A DNA stretch of 64,000 nucleotides from Paenibacillus sp. FSL R5-0623. GTDB taxonomy: Bacteria; Bacillota; Bacilli; Paenibacillales; Paenibacillaceae. Positions 34,473-42,583 of the stretch are shown one piece after another. The notes below the pieces were generated by a model. That model did not search any database. It was given only the letters and a program-made list of their open reading frames with translations, and was not told where the DNA came from. The position numbers and the translations under genes were made by a program. The stretch lies in contig NZ_CP150233.1 in assembly GCF_037974265.1 (NCBI RefSeq), positions 6,510,001 to 6,574,000 of the forward strand. Direction: 5' to 3'. The number at the start of each line of letters is the position of its first letter. Position 1 is the first letter of the stretch.

Positions 34473-35747
34473 ATGATCCGCCGGAAAAGAACATGCTGGA
34501 CAGCCATACTGATGGTCTGCGTCCTGCTCATAAGCGGATGCTCCATCTGGCCCGGACAGGACGATTCAGCGAACAACAAAAAGGTAGCGCTTACACTATG
34601 GTACTGGAATCGTTCCATCGATGATAAGTTGATTGCCAGGGCTAAGGAAAAGTTCCCCAATATTGAACTGACAGCTCAGAAAATCGGCGGTGATTTCAAA
34701 GCAAAGCTCAAAACAACACTCGCTGCACGCTCAGGTGAACCAGACATTGTGGCATTGAACGACTGGATCATGGAGCTATTCCCCAGTGAGGACCGTTTCT
34801 ATAATCTGTATGATCTCGGTGCAGAAGATATTGAAGACCAATATCTGCCGTGGAAATGGAAGCAAGGCGTTACACCAAGTGGACAGATGATCGGGTTTCC
34901 GATGGATACCGGACCGACTGCCCTCTTCTACCGAGAAGATCTGTTTAAGGAAGCCGGATTGCCATCTGAACCCGAAGACGTTACACGCCAAATTAACAGC
35001 TGGGATGCATATGCCACTGCTGGAGAACAGCTCAAGGAGAAATTCGCAGGCAAGGTATATCTGACCGATAACATTGGAAGCGTTTACAACCAAGTGCTGT
35101 CCCAAGGTGCTGAACGTTATTTCCGTCCGGATGGCTCATTCATCGGCATGGATTCTGCTCTGGTGCGAACAAGCTGGGATACATCCATAGCTTTCAAAGA
35201 GAAGGGACTACTTGCCAATGCAGACGGTTGGACTCCGGGCTGGAACGCCGCGATGAATAATGGCGAAATCGCCTCTTTTGTAGGTGCTGTCTGGATGAAG
35301 CAAGTCCTTCAGGAAGCGGCTCCAGATACATCCGGGAAGTGGCGAGTCGCTCGGGCACCCGGGGGAGATGGCAATAACGGAGGATCATTCCTGTCCATCC
35401 TGAAGTCGAGTGAACATCCTCAGGAAGCCTTTGAACTGGTTCGCTGGCTGCAAAGTCCCGAAAATCAGTTGGAGCAATATCAGACATTGAACCTGTTCCC
35501 TTCTGCCCCAGGTGTATTTGATGACCCTGCCATGAAAGAAGAAGAACCTTTCTTCGGCGGACAGGCAACGGGGCCAGTATTTGCCGAATCGGCACAGCAA
35601 GTGCCGGATGCTTTTTTTGGAGAAAGATACCCCTCCGTACACAACATTATTACTCGAAGGCTGAATGATGTCGCGAAGCAAAATGCCGATCCTCAGCAGG
35701 TCTGGACGGATACGGTGCACCGCGTCGAGCGGGAATTACAGCGTTAA
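34473..35747 (+). CDS. Carbohydrate ABC transporter substrate-binding lipoprotein
   Basis: A 424-residue extracellular solute-binding protein (family 1 type). Basic residues MIRRKR, a hydrophobic core and LISGC give a lipoprotein signal with the lipid-anchored cysteine near residue 24. The mature part begins with ALTLWYWNRSIDD, a strand typical of sugar-binding proteins, and later has IGFPMDTGPTALFYREDLF and SFLSILKSSEHPQEAFELVRWL. I chose ATG 34473, eight bases after GAGGGGG. It is the first gene of an operon with two permeases. The ATPase is absent and would be a shared MsmX-like protein. The sugar is unknown. Confidence 0.9.
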   Translation: MIRRKRTCWTAILMVCVLLISGCSIWPGQDDSANNKKVALTLWYWNRSIDDKLIARAKEKFPNIELTAQKIGGDFKAKLKTTLAARSGEPDIVALNDWIMELFPSEDRFYNLYDLGAEDIEDQYLPWKWKQGVTPSGQMIGFPMDTGPTALFYREDLFKEAGLPSEPEDVTRQINSWDAYATAGEQLKEKFAGKVYLTDNIGSVYNQVLSQGAERYFRPDGSFIGMDSALVRTSWDTSIAFKEKGLLANADGWTPGWNAAMNNGEIASFVGAVWMKQVLQEAAPDTSGKWRVARAPGGDGNNGGSFLSILKSSEHPQEAFELVRWLQSPENQLEQYQTLNLFPSAPGVFDDPAMKEEEPFFGGQATGPVFAESAQQVPDAFFGERYPSVHNIITRRLNDVAKQNADPQQVWTDTVHRVERELQR

Positions 35748-35791
35748 CCTGAAGAACGTGTGGTTTCGTTATCCGCAAAGGAGGAATTCAT

Positions 35792-36742
35792 ATGGCTGTA
35801 ACTGAACCTCGTCTTACTCCCGATCCCGGAAATGCAAGACCTGATCTGGATCGGCAGAAGTCCCTGTGGTCCAGGATGTGGGAGCATCGTGCACTTTATG
35901 TTGCGATATCGCCGTTTTATATTCTGTTTGCGGTATTTGGCCTGTTCCCGATCGGGTTCTCACTCTATCTGGCTTTTCATAAATGGGATGGCATCGGTGT
36001 CATGACGTACAACGGGTTCAACAATTTCAAATACATGCTGACCGATGCCGAGTTCTGGCAAGCCGTGGGCAATACGTTCATGATCTGGATCTATTCGACG
36101 ATTCCGATGCTCTTCTTCGCCCTGATTATTGCCTTTCTGCTGCATGCACCATTTGTGAAGTTCCGTACATTATTTCGGGTCGGTTATTTCCTGCCAAACG
36201 TCACGTCCATCGTGGCGGTGGCCATCATCTTCGGTGCCTTGTTTGCCAACAATTATGGCTTTCTCAATTATCTGTTGCAGTCGGTCGGGCTACCGGTTGT
36301 GGAGTGGCTAAATGCACCATGGGGCATTAAAGTCGCAATCTCCTCCATGGTGGTCTGGCGCTGGACCGGATATAACGCCGTCATCTATCTGGCCGGACTT
36401 CAAAGTATTCCGCAGACATTATACGAAGCGGCCAAGATTGACGGTGCATCAGCGATACAGTCCTTTTTCCGAATTACGATTCCGATGCTGCGTCCTGTGA
36501 TCCTGTTTACGGTCATTACATCAACGATTGGCGGTATGCAGCTGTTCACCGAGCCACAAGTATTGGTAGGTAACGATGGTGGTGCGGGTGCAGCAGGTAT
36601 GACGATTGTACTGTACCTCTACCGTGAATCCTTCATTAACAATTACTTCGGATATGGTGCTGCTGTTGGCTGGGGTATGTTCCTCATTATCGCCCTGTTC
36701 TCGATTGTGAACTGGAAGCTTGTTCAAGGCAAATCATCCTGA
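35792..36742 (+). CDS. Carbohydrate ABC transporter permease (MalF type)
   Basis: A 316-residue permease with six membrane helices after a cytoplasmic N-terminus of about 40 polar residues (DPGNARPDLDRQKSLWSRMW). The coupling EAA loop is YEAAKIDGASAIQSFFRI near residue 210, with the conserved G that docks on the ATPase. It begins with ATG 35792 after AAGGAGG and is 45 bases downstream of the binding protein. It pairs with the next permease to form the membrane channel of a sugar importer. Confidence 0.93.
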   Translation: MAVTEPRLTPDPGNARPDLDRQKSLWSRMWEHRALYVAISPFYILFAVFGLFPIGFSLYLAFHKWDGIGVMTYNGFNNFKYMLTDAEFWQAVGNTFMIWIYSTIPMLFFALIIAFLLHAPFVKFRTLFRVGYFLPNVTSIVAVAIIFGALFANNYGFLNYLLQSVGLPVVEWLNAPWGIKVAISSMVVWRWTGYNAVIYLAGLQSIPQTLYEAAKIDGASAIQSFFRITIPMLRPVILFTVITSTIGGMQLFTEPQVLVGNDGGAGAAGMTIVLYLYRESFINNYFGYGAAVGWGMFLIIALFSIVNWKLVQGKSS

Positions 36743-36762
36743 TGTGATAAGGGGGAGCGCAC

Positions 36763-37590
36763 ATGGCGACCAAACACCTCAAATCGCTGGTGTTGTATAC
36801 CGGTCTTATCGGGGGCATGCTCATATCCATGTTCCCGTTCTATTGGCTGATTGTAATGTCCACCCGGACAACGTCCGATATCTACAAGTTCCCGCCCCAG
36901 CTCTGGTTCGGGGGTGAACTGTGGAATAACATCACGCGGGTGTTGCAGCAGATTGATTTCTGGGGAGCTTTTCTGAATACGTTGTTTGTGTCAGGCCTCG
37001 TAACGATCCTGGTGCTGTTTTTTGACTCACTGGCGGGATTTGCGTTTGCGAAGTTTGAATTCCCCGGCAAAAAGTGGCTCTTCATCCTGCTACTCGCCAC
37101 CATGATGGTACCTTCACAGCTGTCGCTGGTGCCTTCCTTCGTGCTGATGGCCACGTTCGGCTGGGTCGGTTCCTTCAAAGCTCTTATTATTCCGGGCATG
37201 GTGAACGCCTTCGGCATCTTCTGGATTCGCCAATATGCCACGGAGTCCATTCCGAACGATCTGCTGGATGCAGGCCGGATCGACGGCTGTAATTTCTTCC
37301 GTCTCTATTGGAACGTGGCGCTGCCAATCTTGCGACCTGCCTTTGCTTTCCTCGGCGCGTTCACCTTTATCGGCGTATGGAATGACTACCTGTGGCCTTT
37401 GATCGTCCTGACAGATGAACGCAAGTATACGTTGCAGATTGCGTTGTCTCAATTGAACGGACTGTATAATACAGACTATGCCATGGTTATCGCGGGTACA
37501 TTGCTCGCCGTTATTCCGCTCATCGTTATGTTCCTGTTCATCAGCCGCCAGTTTATCTCGGATATCGCGGCAGGAGCAGTGAAGGACTAA
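36763..37590 (+). CDS. Carbohydrate ABC transporter permease (MalG type)
   Basis: A 275-residue permease with six helices. MFPFYWLIVMSTRTTSDIYKFPP at the N-terminus is the MalG-type signature. The EAA loop near residue 170 reads LLDAGRIDGCNFFRLYWNVA, where the usual AA is replaced by DAGRIDG, a common variant. NDYLWPLIVL lies after it. It begins at ATG 36763, 21 bases after the other permease, with GGGGGAG before it. A structured repeat and then gluconokinase follow. Confidence 0.93.
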   Translation: MATKHLKSLVLYTGLIGGMLISMFPFYWLIVMSTRTTSDIYKFPPQLWFGGELWNNITRVLQQIDFWGAFLNTLFVSGLVTILVLFFDSLAGFAFAKFEFPGKKWLFILLLATMMVPSQLSLVPSFVLMATFGWVGSFKALIIPGMVNAFGIFWIRQYATESIPNDLLDAGRIDGCNFFRLYWNVALPILRPAFAFLGAFTFIGVWNDYLWPLIVLTDERKYTLQIALSQLNGLYNTDYAMVIAGTLLAVIPLIVMFLFISRQFISDIAAGAVKD

Positions 37591-37680
37591 GATTATGGCA
37601 TTTTGATCCATCCCTCAAGTCTGATATTCTTATCTATAGATGAAATAACAGATGCCATATAAGTTGGATGAATAGTGTCA

Positions 37681-37806
37681 CGTGCACGAAGGGGACAGAA
37701 AGGGCCTGAAGAAATGGAATGTTCGCATTTGTAACCAAATTTCTCCCTTTGAAGAGGGGATCAAAGAAATTTGGGGATAACGGCGATCGGAAGGCTTTCT
37801 GTACCC
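37681..37806 (+). repeat. Dispersed structured repeat element, copy 2
   Basis: This copy aligns over about 125 bases with the minus strand of copy 1 (2633-2830). CCAAATTTCT (37735-37744) pairs with AGAAATTTGG (37765-37774). ACAGAAAGGGCCT (37695-37707) pairs with AGGCTTTCTGT (37792-37802). Both stems differ in sequence from copy 1 but keep pairing. The block GGGATAACGGCGATCGGAAG (37774-37793) is nearly invariant. It lies 60 bases before the gluconokinase start, in sense. The flanking AAGTTAAACTTA repeats of copy 1 are not seen here. Confidence 0.75.
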
Positions 37807-37866
37807 GAAGTGTTAACGTGTAACAGCATTCATTCACTTATATATTTAAGAAAGAGGGATGACAAA

Positions 37867-39417
37867 ATGGCTTCTTCACCCTATATGATCGGCGTAGATA
37901 TCGGCACGACCTCCACCAAGGCCGTCTTGTTCGAACAGAACGGAACCATTGTGGCTCAAGGCAGTGCCGATTATCCGCTACACACCCCCACACCTGCGAT
38001 TGCGGAGCAGGATGCGGAAGATATTTTCAAAGCAGTCATCGAGTCCGTTAAACAGGCCACGTCCAAAGCGGGAGTGAAGCCAGAGGACATCCTGTTTGTA
38101 TCCTTCAGCTCGGCCATGCACAGCATTCTGCCAGTCGATCAACACGGCAAACCACTAATGCGGGCCATGACATGGGCAGATAATCGGAGTGCCGAGTGGA
38201 CCGAAGTGCTCAAATCGGAGATGAATGGTCACGAAATCTATCTGAGAACAGGTACACCCATTCATCCGATGTCCCCTCTCACCAAGATCATGTGGCTCAC
38301 CCGGGATCAACCGGAACTGTTCAGACAGACGTACAAATTCATATCCATGAAAGAATATGTTTTCTATAAATTATTTTCTGAATACGTCATTGACCACTCG
38401 ATGGCCTCCGCCACCGGACTCATGAATCTGGAGAAACTCGACTGGGATGCAGAAGCGCTGCATGTGGCGTGCATTACGCCGGAACACCTGTCCCGATTGG
38501 TCCCAACCACACATGTGCTGAAACAGGGACTGCACCCGGAGTACGCCAAGGAGATGGGCATTGCGGTCACCACACCGTTTGTCATCGGGGCCAGTGATGG
38601 TGTGCTTTCCAACTTGGGCGTGAACGCCATTGATCCGGGCGTCGTGGCCGTGACCATTGGTACCAGTGGAGCGATTCGTACGGTCGTGGACAAACCAGTG
38701 ACCGATCCAAAAGGACGTTTCTTCTGTTACGCGCTCACTGAGGATGCCTGGGTCATTGGCGGGCCGGTGAATAACGGCGGTGTTATTTTCCGCTGGATTC
38801 GGGACGAGTTTGCAGCTTCTGAGGTCGAGACCGCGAAGCGACTTGGCATCGATCCATATGAAGTGCTCACTCGTGTTGCCGAAAATGTACCTCCCGGTTC
38901 GGAAGGTCTCTTGTTCCATCCGTACATGACAGGTGAGCGGGCTCCGCTCTGGAATCCGAACGCACGCGGCTCGTTCTTCGGCCTGACGCTGCACCATAAG
39001 AAGGAACATATGATTCGTGCTGCACTTGAGGGTGTGTTGTTTAACCTGTACACGGTCATGCTGGCGATTGAAGAAAAGATTGGTCGGCCGAAAAAAATCC
39101 AAGCCACAGGCGGCTTCGCCCGCTCTGAGTTGTGGCGTCAGATGATGGCCGATATTTTCGATCAGGATGTCATCATCCCCGAAAGTATCGAAAGCTCCTG
39201 CCTCGGCGCAGCTGTACTGGGCTTGTACGCCCTTGGCCGCATCGATTCCCTGAGTGCCGTCTCCGGCATGATCGGATCAACACATCGGCACCAGCCTGAC
39301 TCGGAAAGTGTCCGCGTCTACCGTGAACTGCTGCCGATCTTCATCCGCATCTCCCGCAAATTCGAAGAAGAGTATGCAGATATCGCTGCTTTTCAGAATA
39401 AGACGATGCAAAGGTAA
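37867..39417 (+). CDS. gntK: Gluconokinase (FGGY family)
   Basis: A 516-residue kinase of the FGGY fold, as in Bacillus GntK (about 513). It phosphorylates gluconate to 6-phosphogluconate. Motifs are MIGVDIGTTSTKAVLFEQNG (ATP loop, residues 7-26), SFSSAMHSILPVD, AMTWADNRS, VTIGTSGAIRTV, YMTGERAPLWNPNARGSFFG and ATGGFARSELWRQMMADIFD. The start is ATG 37867 after AGAAAGAGGG. No GntP permease or GntR regulator is adjacent. The upstream sugar ABC genes may supply its substrate, but that is inference. A terminator follows. Confidence 0.93.
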   Translation: MASSPYMIGVDIGTTSTKAVLFEQNGTIVAQGSADYPLHTPTPAIAEQDAEDIFKAVIESVKQATSKAGVKPEDILFVSFSSAMHSILPVDQHGKPLMRAMTWADNRSAEWTEVLKSEMNGHEIYLRTGTPIHPMSPLTKIMWLTRDQPELFRQTYKFISMKEYVFYKLFSEYVIDHSMASATGLMNLEKLDWDAEALHVACITPEHLSRLVPTTHVLKQGLHPEYAKEMGIAVTTPFVIGASDGVLSNLGVNAIDPGVVAVTIGTSGAIRTVVDKPVTDPKGRFFCYALTEDAWVIGGPVNNGGVIFRWIRDEFAASEVETAKRLGIDPYEVLTRVAENVPPGSEGLLFHPYMTGERAPLWNPNARGSFFGLTLHHKKEHMIRAALEGVLFNLYTVMLAIEEKIGRPKKIQATGGFARSELWRQMMADIFDQDVIIPESIESSCLGAAVLGLYALGRIDSLSAVSGMIGSTHRHQPDSESVRVYRELLPIFIRISRKFEEEYADIAAFQNKTMQR

Positions 39418-39441
39418 GGATGACGTGCATGTACGTTTATG

Positions 39442-39484
39442 AAGACCCTCCCGCCATGTTTTAGACATGCGGGAGGGTCTTTTT
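39442..39484 (+). terminator. Terminator of gntK
   Basis: AAGACCCTCCCGCCATG and CATGCGGGAGGGTCTT form a 16-bp stem with loop TTTTAGA and are followed by a T run. Confidence 0.92.
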
Positions 39485-39604
39485 CATTTACATATCTTCA
39501 TGTACGGTTTTTATGTACCAATTTTCTTGCAGAAACTGTGTTATTGGATAGATGAAGCCTTCGTCCTCAGTGCCTTTCAAATTAGCTAAATATGCCACAC
39601 AAAA

Positions 39605-39637
39605 AAAGCCCCACAGTTCGAAAGACTGTGAGGCTTC
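39605..39637 (-). terminator. Terminator of the SnoaL-like gene
   Basis: AAGCCCCACAGT and ACTGTGAGGCTT pair with one mismatch around TCGAAAG. An A7 run before it (ACAAAAAAAGCC) becomes the T tail on the minus strand. Confidence 0.85.
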
Positions 39638-39644
39638 TGCGCTA

Positions 39645-40034
39645 TTACTGATTATACTTGCTGAACGCATTCTGATCGGCCTGTACATTCTCCAGATACA
39701 CAATCTGGCCCGCATCATTTACACGCGCGATATCAATGCCTGCTTTGGCATATACCGTACCGTCTGCAGCTTGTCCGCATACCGCCCAGTTAGTTTGGTA
39801 GCTGCCGTCAGGCTGTTGCACCCACGCGTCCCACATATGTTTTACATCCTTATTGTATTCGTAGAAAGCCTTCATGAAACCATCGAATCCTGTTCGACTG
39901 GTGCCGTTAAGCACAATCTCTGCGTCCGGTGTAAACAGGGACAACAAATCCTCCATGGCACGCTCGTCTGTACGTGAAGCATCAAATAAACGGAAATAGT
40001 TGTTCAACAGTGTAGTGGTACTTGTGGTACTCAT
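39645..40034 (-). CDS. SnoaL-like / NTF2-like protein
   Basis: A 129-residue single-domain protein of the NTF2-like cone fold. STTTLLNNYFRLFDASRTDERAMEDLLSLFTPDAEIVLNG (in part) is the standard first helices and strand. VYAKAGIDIARVNDAGQIVYLENVQAD ends the fold. Such proteins are enzymes such as isomerases or small binding proteins; the ligand is not readable. The start is ATG 40034 after CTAGGAGG. It is divergent from an ArsR regulator with a perfect AGTTCGAA/TTCGAACT operator between, so I infer control by that regulator. Confidence 0.82.
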   Translation of the reverse strand: MSTTSTTTLLNNYFRLFDASRTDERAMEDLLSLFTPDAEIVLNGTSRTGFDGFMKAFYEYNKDVKHMWDAWVQQPDGSYQTNWAVCGQAADGTVYAKAGIDIARVNDAGQIVYLENVQADQNAFSKYNQ

Positions 40035-40076
40035 TCATATTCCTCCTAGAATAAAAAATCCGATTTCCAATCTTTA

Positions 40077-40162
40077 AGTTCGAATATTTTCGAACTAATT
40101 AAAAAGAAATGTATCATACTTCTTATACTCCCCGCAAGAGATAGTTCGATATTTTTCAAACA
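40077..40162. promoter_or_regulatory. Two operators for the ArsR-type regulator
   Basis: AGTTCGAA-TATT-TTCGAACT (40077-40096) is a perfect 8-4-8 dyad. AGTTCGAT-ATTT-TTCAAACA (40143-40162) has the same layout with mismatches. They sit near the starts of the two divergent genes, one in front of each, so a single ArsR-type repressor can control both. Confidence 0.72.
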
Positions 40163-40198
40163 TTGAAAGAGAAAGCCGAATGTGCTAACGTCATAGAT

Positions 40199-40516
40199 AT
40201 GAGAACTCCAACGATACCTATGGCTTCGGAATTCAAGCTGACCACGGTCTGCAATGCATTGGGTGATCCAATACGCATGAAAATTGCACACTGTCTGGCC
40301 AGCTCTGGCGAGAAAAACTGTTCCGCCTTCGAAGTAGACCATATTTCCAAATCCACGTTGTCCCATCACATCAAAATTTTGCGTGAAGCAGGCGTGATCC
40401 AGCCGCGTATTGTAGGTAAACAGCACTTTTATTCCCTACGAAAGGAAGAACTAAATACGCGTTTTCCAGGACTAGTCGAGATGATTCTGAATACATCCGC
40501 GGAATACGCACATTAA
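40199..40516 (+). CDS. ArsR family transcriptional regulator
   Basis: A 105-residue winged-helix protein. LTTVCNALGDPIRMKIAHCLA is the N-terminal helix and CSAFEVDHISKSTLSHHIKILREAGVI is the HTH (about residues 44-70), with GKQHFYSLRKEELN as the wing. No CxC metal motif of ArsR/SmtB is present, so metal sensing by that site is unlikely. The start is uncertain: no good ribosome site precedes any candidate. I use ATG 40199; TTG 40163 and ATG 40220 are alternatives. With TTGAAA at 40163 as the -35 box, the transcript would be nearly leaderless. Confidence 0.82.
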   Translation: MRTPTIPMASEFKLTTVCNALGDPIRMKIAHCLASSGEKNCSAFEVDHISKSTLSHHIKILREAGVIQPRIVGKQHFYSLRKEELNTRFPGLVEMILNTSAEYAH

Positions 40517-40581
40517 GCAGGTCTGAGATAGAATAATCACAATGATCATGATCGCAATTCCCATATAAGGAGGCTAACCAT

Positions 40582-41397
40582 ATGGACAAAAAAGCGGCAA
40601 AGATACTGCTGAGCACATTCTGGGGAGGCGGCGGCTGGAAAACAACCTCTCTACCCTTCTCCGGGGAGGAATTTGAATATGCCAAGAGCAAAGGCGTTAT
40701 GTTCGACCCACTCACGATCACGCATGATGAGATTGTCCAGCGTCTGTACGCCATGCATCAGGATGACTCCTTCAAGGAACGCGTGATTTCGGCCTTTCTA
40801 CATAGTCTGTCCACCAAAAAAGTCTACCTGCGCAGCGCATTATCCAGCTGGGCTTTAACATCGAAGATGCCTTTACATACCTATACGGAACGCCCTGCCC
40901 TTCATCCTAACACCAGTGCCTGTGGGGATTGTAACTTCCTGCGTTTGCAGTCAGACAAGGAATATTCCAACGTCGACTTAAACGTCCTGAACTTTGAACG
41001 GATCAAGTGGGGCGGCGTACGGCATGGCTGGCTTATCTATTGCCTAATGGATTTGGAATTACTGCTTCAGGACAACAATGCGAACTATGAAGTAACTCCT
41101 GAAGACCAAGCCATCCTGGTCAACCTGCTTGAAGAAGCTCAGACGGAAGACCCCAAAGACAGTGCTCGCTCACTGGAGAAAAAGTGGAAGGATCTCTTCC
41201 CTTCCAGCAAACAGGAGCGCGATGCACTGCTGGAAATCTGGGCGGCAGCAGGCATACTGGTTCCTGGAGATAAACCGAGAAAACGCAAAGGTGGTTCCAG
41301 CGATTTTGTCTTTGCAGCAACCTGGCAAGGTGATGATGGATATCATGCAGAAGCCGTAAAACATTATTTTGGCTCCTATCTTCCTCAAATGCGATAA
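40582..41397 (+). CDS. Hypothetical protein
   Basis: A 271-residue soluble protein I do not recognise. It opens MDKKAAKILLSTFWGGGGW and contains a single CGDCNFLRL motif near residue 112 (possible metal or redox site). WGGVRHGWLIYCLMDLELLL follows, then an acidic helical region (about 175-215) and a Trp-rich end (FVFAATWQGDDGYHAEAVKHYFGSYLPQMR). There is no signal peptide or membrane segment. It starts at ATG 40582 with AAGGAGG before it, in the same direction as the ArsR gene 65 bases upstream. Confidence 0.75.
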   Translation: MDKKAAKILLSTFWGGGGWKTTSLPFSGEEFEYAKSKGVMFDPLTITHDEIVQRLYAMHQDDSFKERVISAFLHSLSTKKVYLRSALSSWALTSKMPLHTYTERPALHPNTSACGDCNFLRLQSDKEYSNVDLNVLNFERIKWGGVRHGWLIYCLMDLELLLQDNNANYEVTPEDQAILVNLLEEAQTEDPKDSARSLEKKWKDLFPSSKQERDALLEIWAAAGILVPGDKPRKRKGGSSDFVFAATWQGDDGYHAEAVKHYFGSYLPQMR

Positions 41398-41515
41398 AAC
41401 CTGAACTTTTGCTCACCTTTGCGTGCGTCTGGTTACAATAATGACATCGACAGATTTCCTGTTTAACTCGTATAATAAGGGGAAATTGGTAGATGGGAGT
41501 GAAACAAGCGAGTTT

Positions 41516-42475
41516 ATGGTATACATACTGGCTTTTATAGTGTCTTTTGCTGTCGTGGTTCTGCTTATTCCGCCGCTTGGTCGACTGGCTCATCGGCTCG
41601 ATTTTGTGGACAAGCCTCGAGAAGATGTGGAGCGTAAGCTGCACAGGCAACCTATCCCACTCACGGCGAGTTACGCGATATTTACTGGATTTTTCCTGAC
41701 ATACATTGCTCTGACGAAAGAAATCACATGGGAAACGGCGGCCCTGGTCGCTGGTGGTATGCTTCTGCTAACGATTGGTACCGTCGACGACTGGTACAAA
41801 ACAAAAGGCAAAGATTTTCCTGCCCTGCCCAAGATGCTCGTACAGGTCTCTGCGGCAGTACTCGTATTTGCTTCAGGTATTGCGTTCACCGGATTCGTGA
41901 ATCCCTTCAACGCGGAATATGTCATGCTTCCAATCTGGCTGCAATTCATTCTAACGATCCTGTGGATCTTCGGGGTGACAACAGTCATCAACTTCTCGGA
42001 CGGCATGGACGGACTGGCTGGCGGATTATCGGCCATCTCGGCGATTACCCTGTTCATCGTGGCCCTTGCCAAAGGCCAAAGTGATTCTGCACTCATGTCG
42101 ATCATTCTGGTCGGTGTGACGATCGGTTATCTAAAGTACAACAAAGCTCCTGCCAAAGTGTTCATGGGCGATGCAGGTGCTACGTTCCTCGGCTTCATTC
42201 TGGCGGTTATTGCTCTGGATGGTGCATTCAAACAAGCAACCATGTTGTCCATTTTCATTCCGATTCTGGCGCTGGGTGTACCGATCTTTGATAACATCTT
42301 TGTCGTTATTAAACGCTTCATTCAAGGTAAAGCGATCTATCAGGCCGATGCAAGTCAAGCTCATTATCGACTGCTGCGTGCCGGATTGAATCATAAACAG
42401 GTTGTTGCTGTGCTCTATCTCGTCAGCACTTGTCTGTGTCTGTCCTCCATTATTTTAATGTTGGTGGAAATGTAA
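41516..42475 (+). CDS. Undecaprenyl-phosphate GlcNAc/MurNAc-1-phosphate transferase (TagO/WecA/MraY family)
   Basis: A 319-residue polytopic enzyme with about ten membrane helices when started at ATG 41516 (MVYILAFIVSF). In-frame GTG 41423, ATG 41441 and TTG 41485 would add up to 31 residues without a hydrophobic segment. Signatures are GTVDDWYKTKGKDFP (Asp pair for metal), VINFSDGMDGLAGGLSAISA and VFMGDAGATFLGF. The family transfers a sugar phosphate from UDP-sugar to the lipid carrier to start teichoic acid, capsule or lipid-linked glycan synthesis. TagO is the nearest match. The start is not certain. Confidence 0.85.
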   Translation: MVYILAFIVSFAVVVLLIPPLGRLAHRLDFVDKPREDVERKLHRQPIPLTASYAIFTGFFLTYIALTKEITWETAALVAGGMLLLTIGTVDDWYKTKGKDFPALPKMLVQVSAAVLVFASGIAFTGFVNPFNAEYVMLPIWLQFILTILWIFGVTTVINFSDGMDGLAGGLSAISAITLFIVALAKGQSDSALMSIILVGVTIGYLKYNKAPAKVFMGDAGATFLGFILAVIALDGAFKQATMLSIFIPILALGVPIFDNIFVVIKRFIQGKAIYQADASQAHYRLLRAGLNHKQVVAVLYLVSTCLCLSSIILMLVEM

Positions 42476-42508
42476 TTATCCGCAACAAAAGCGGTCATAT
42501 CGGAAAAA

Positions 42509-42547
42509 CAAAGAGACGAGTCCAAGATTTCTTGGCTCGTCTCTTTG
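42509..42547. terminator. Bidirectional terminator between tagO-like and cydC genes
   Basis: CAAAGAGACGAG and CTCGTCTCTTTG are exact complements (12 bp) and continue into CCAAG/CTTGG. The genes on both sides converge here. Confidence 0.88.
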
Positions 42548-42583
42548 CTATGCTTATATGGTTCGGCGTTCATAGGCTCCCAC

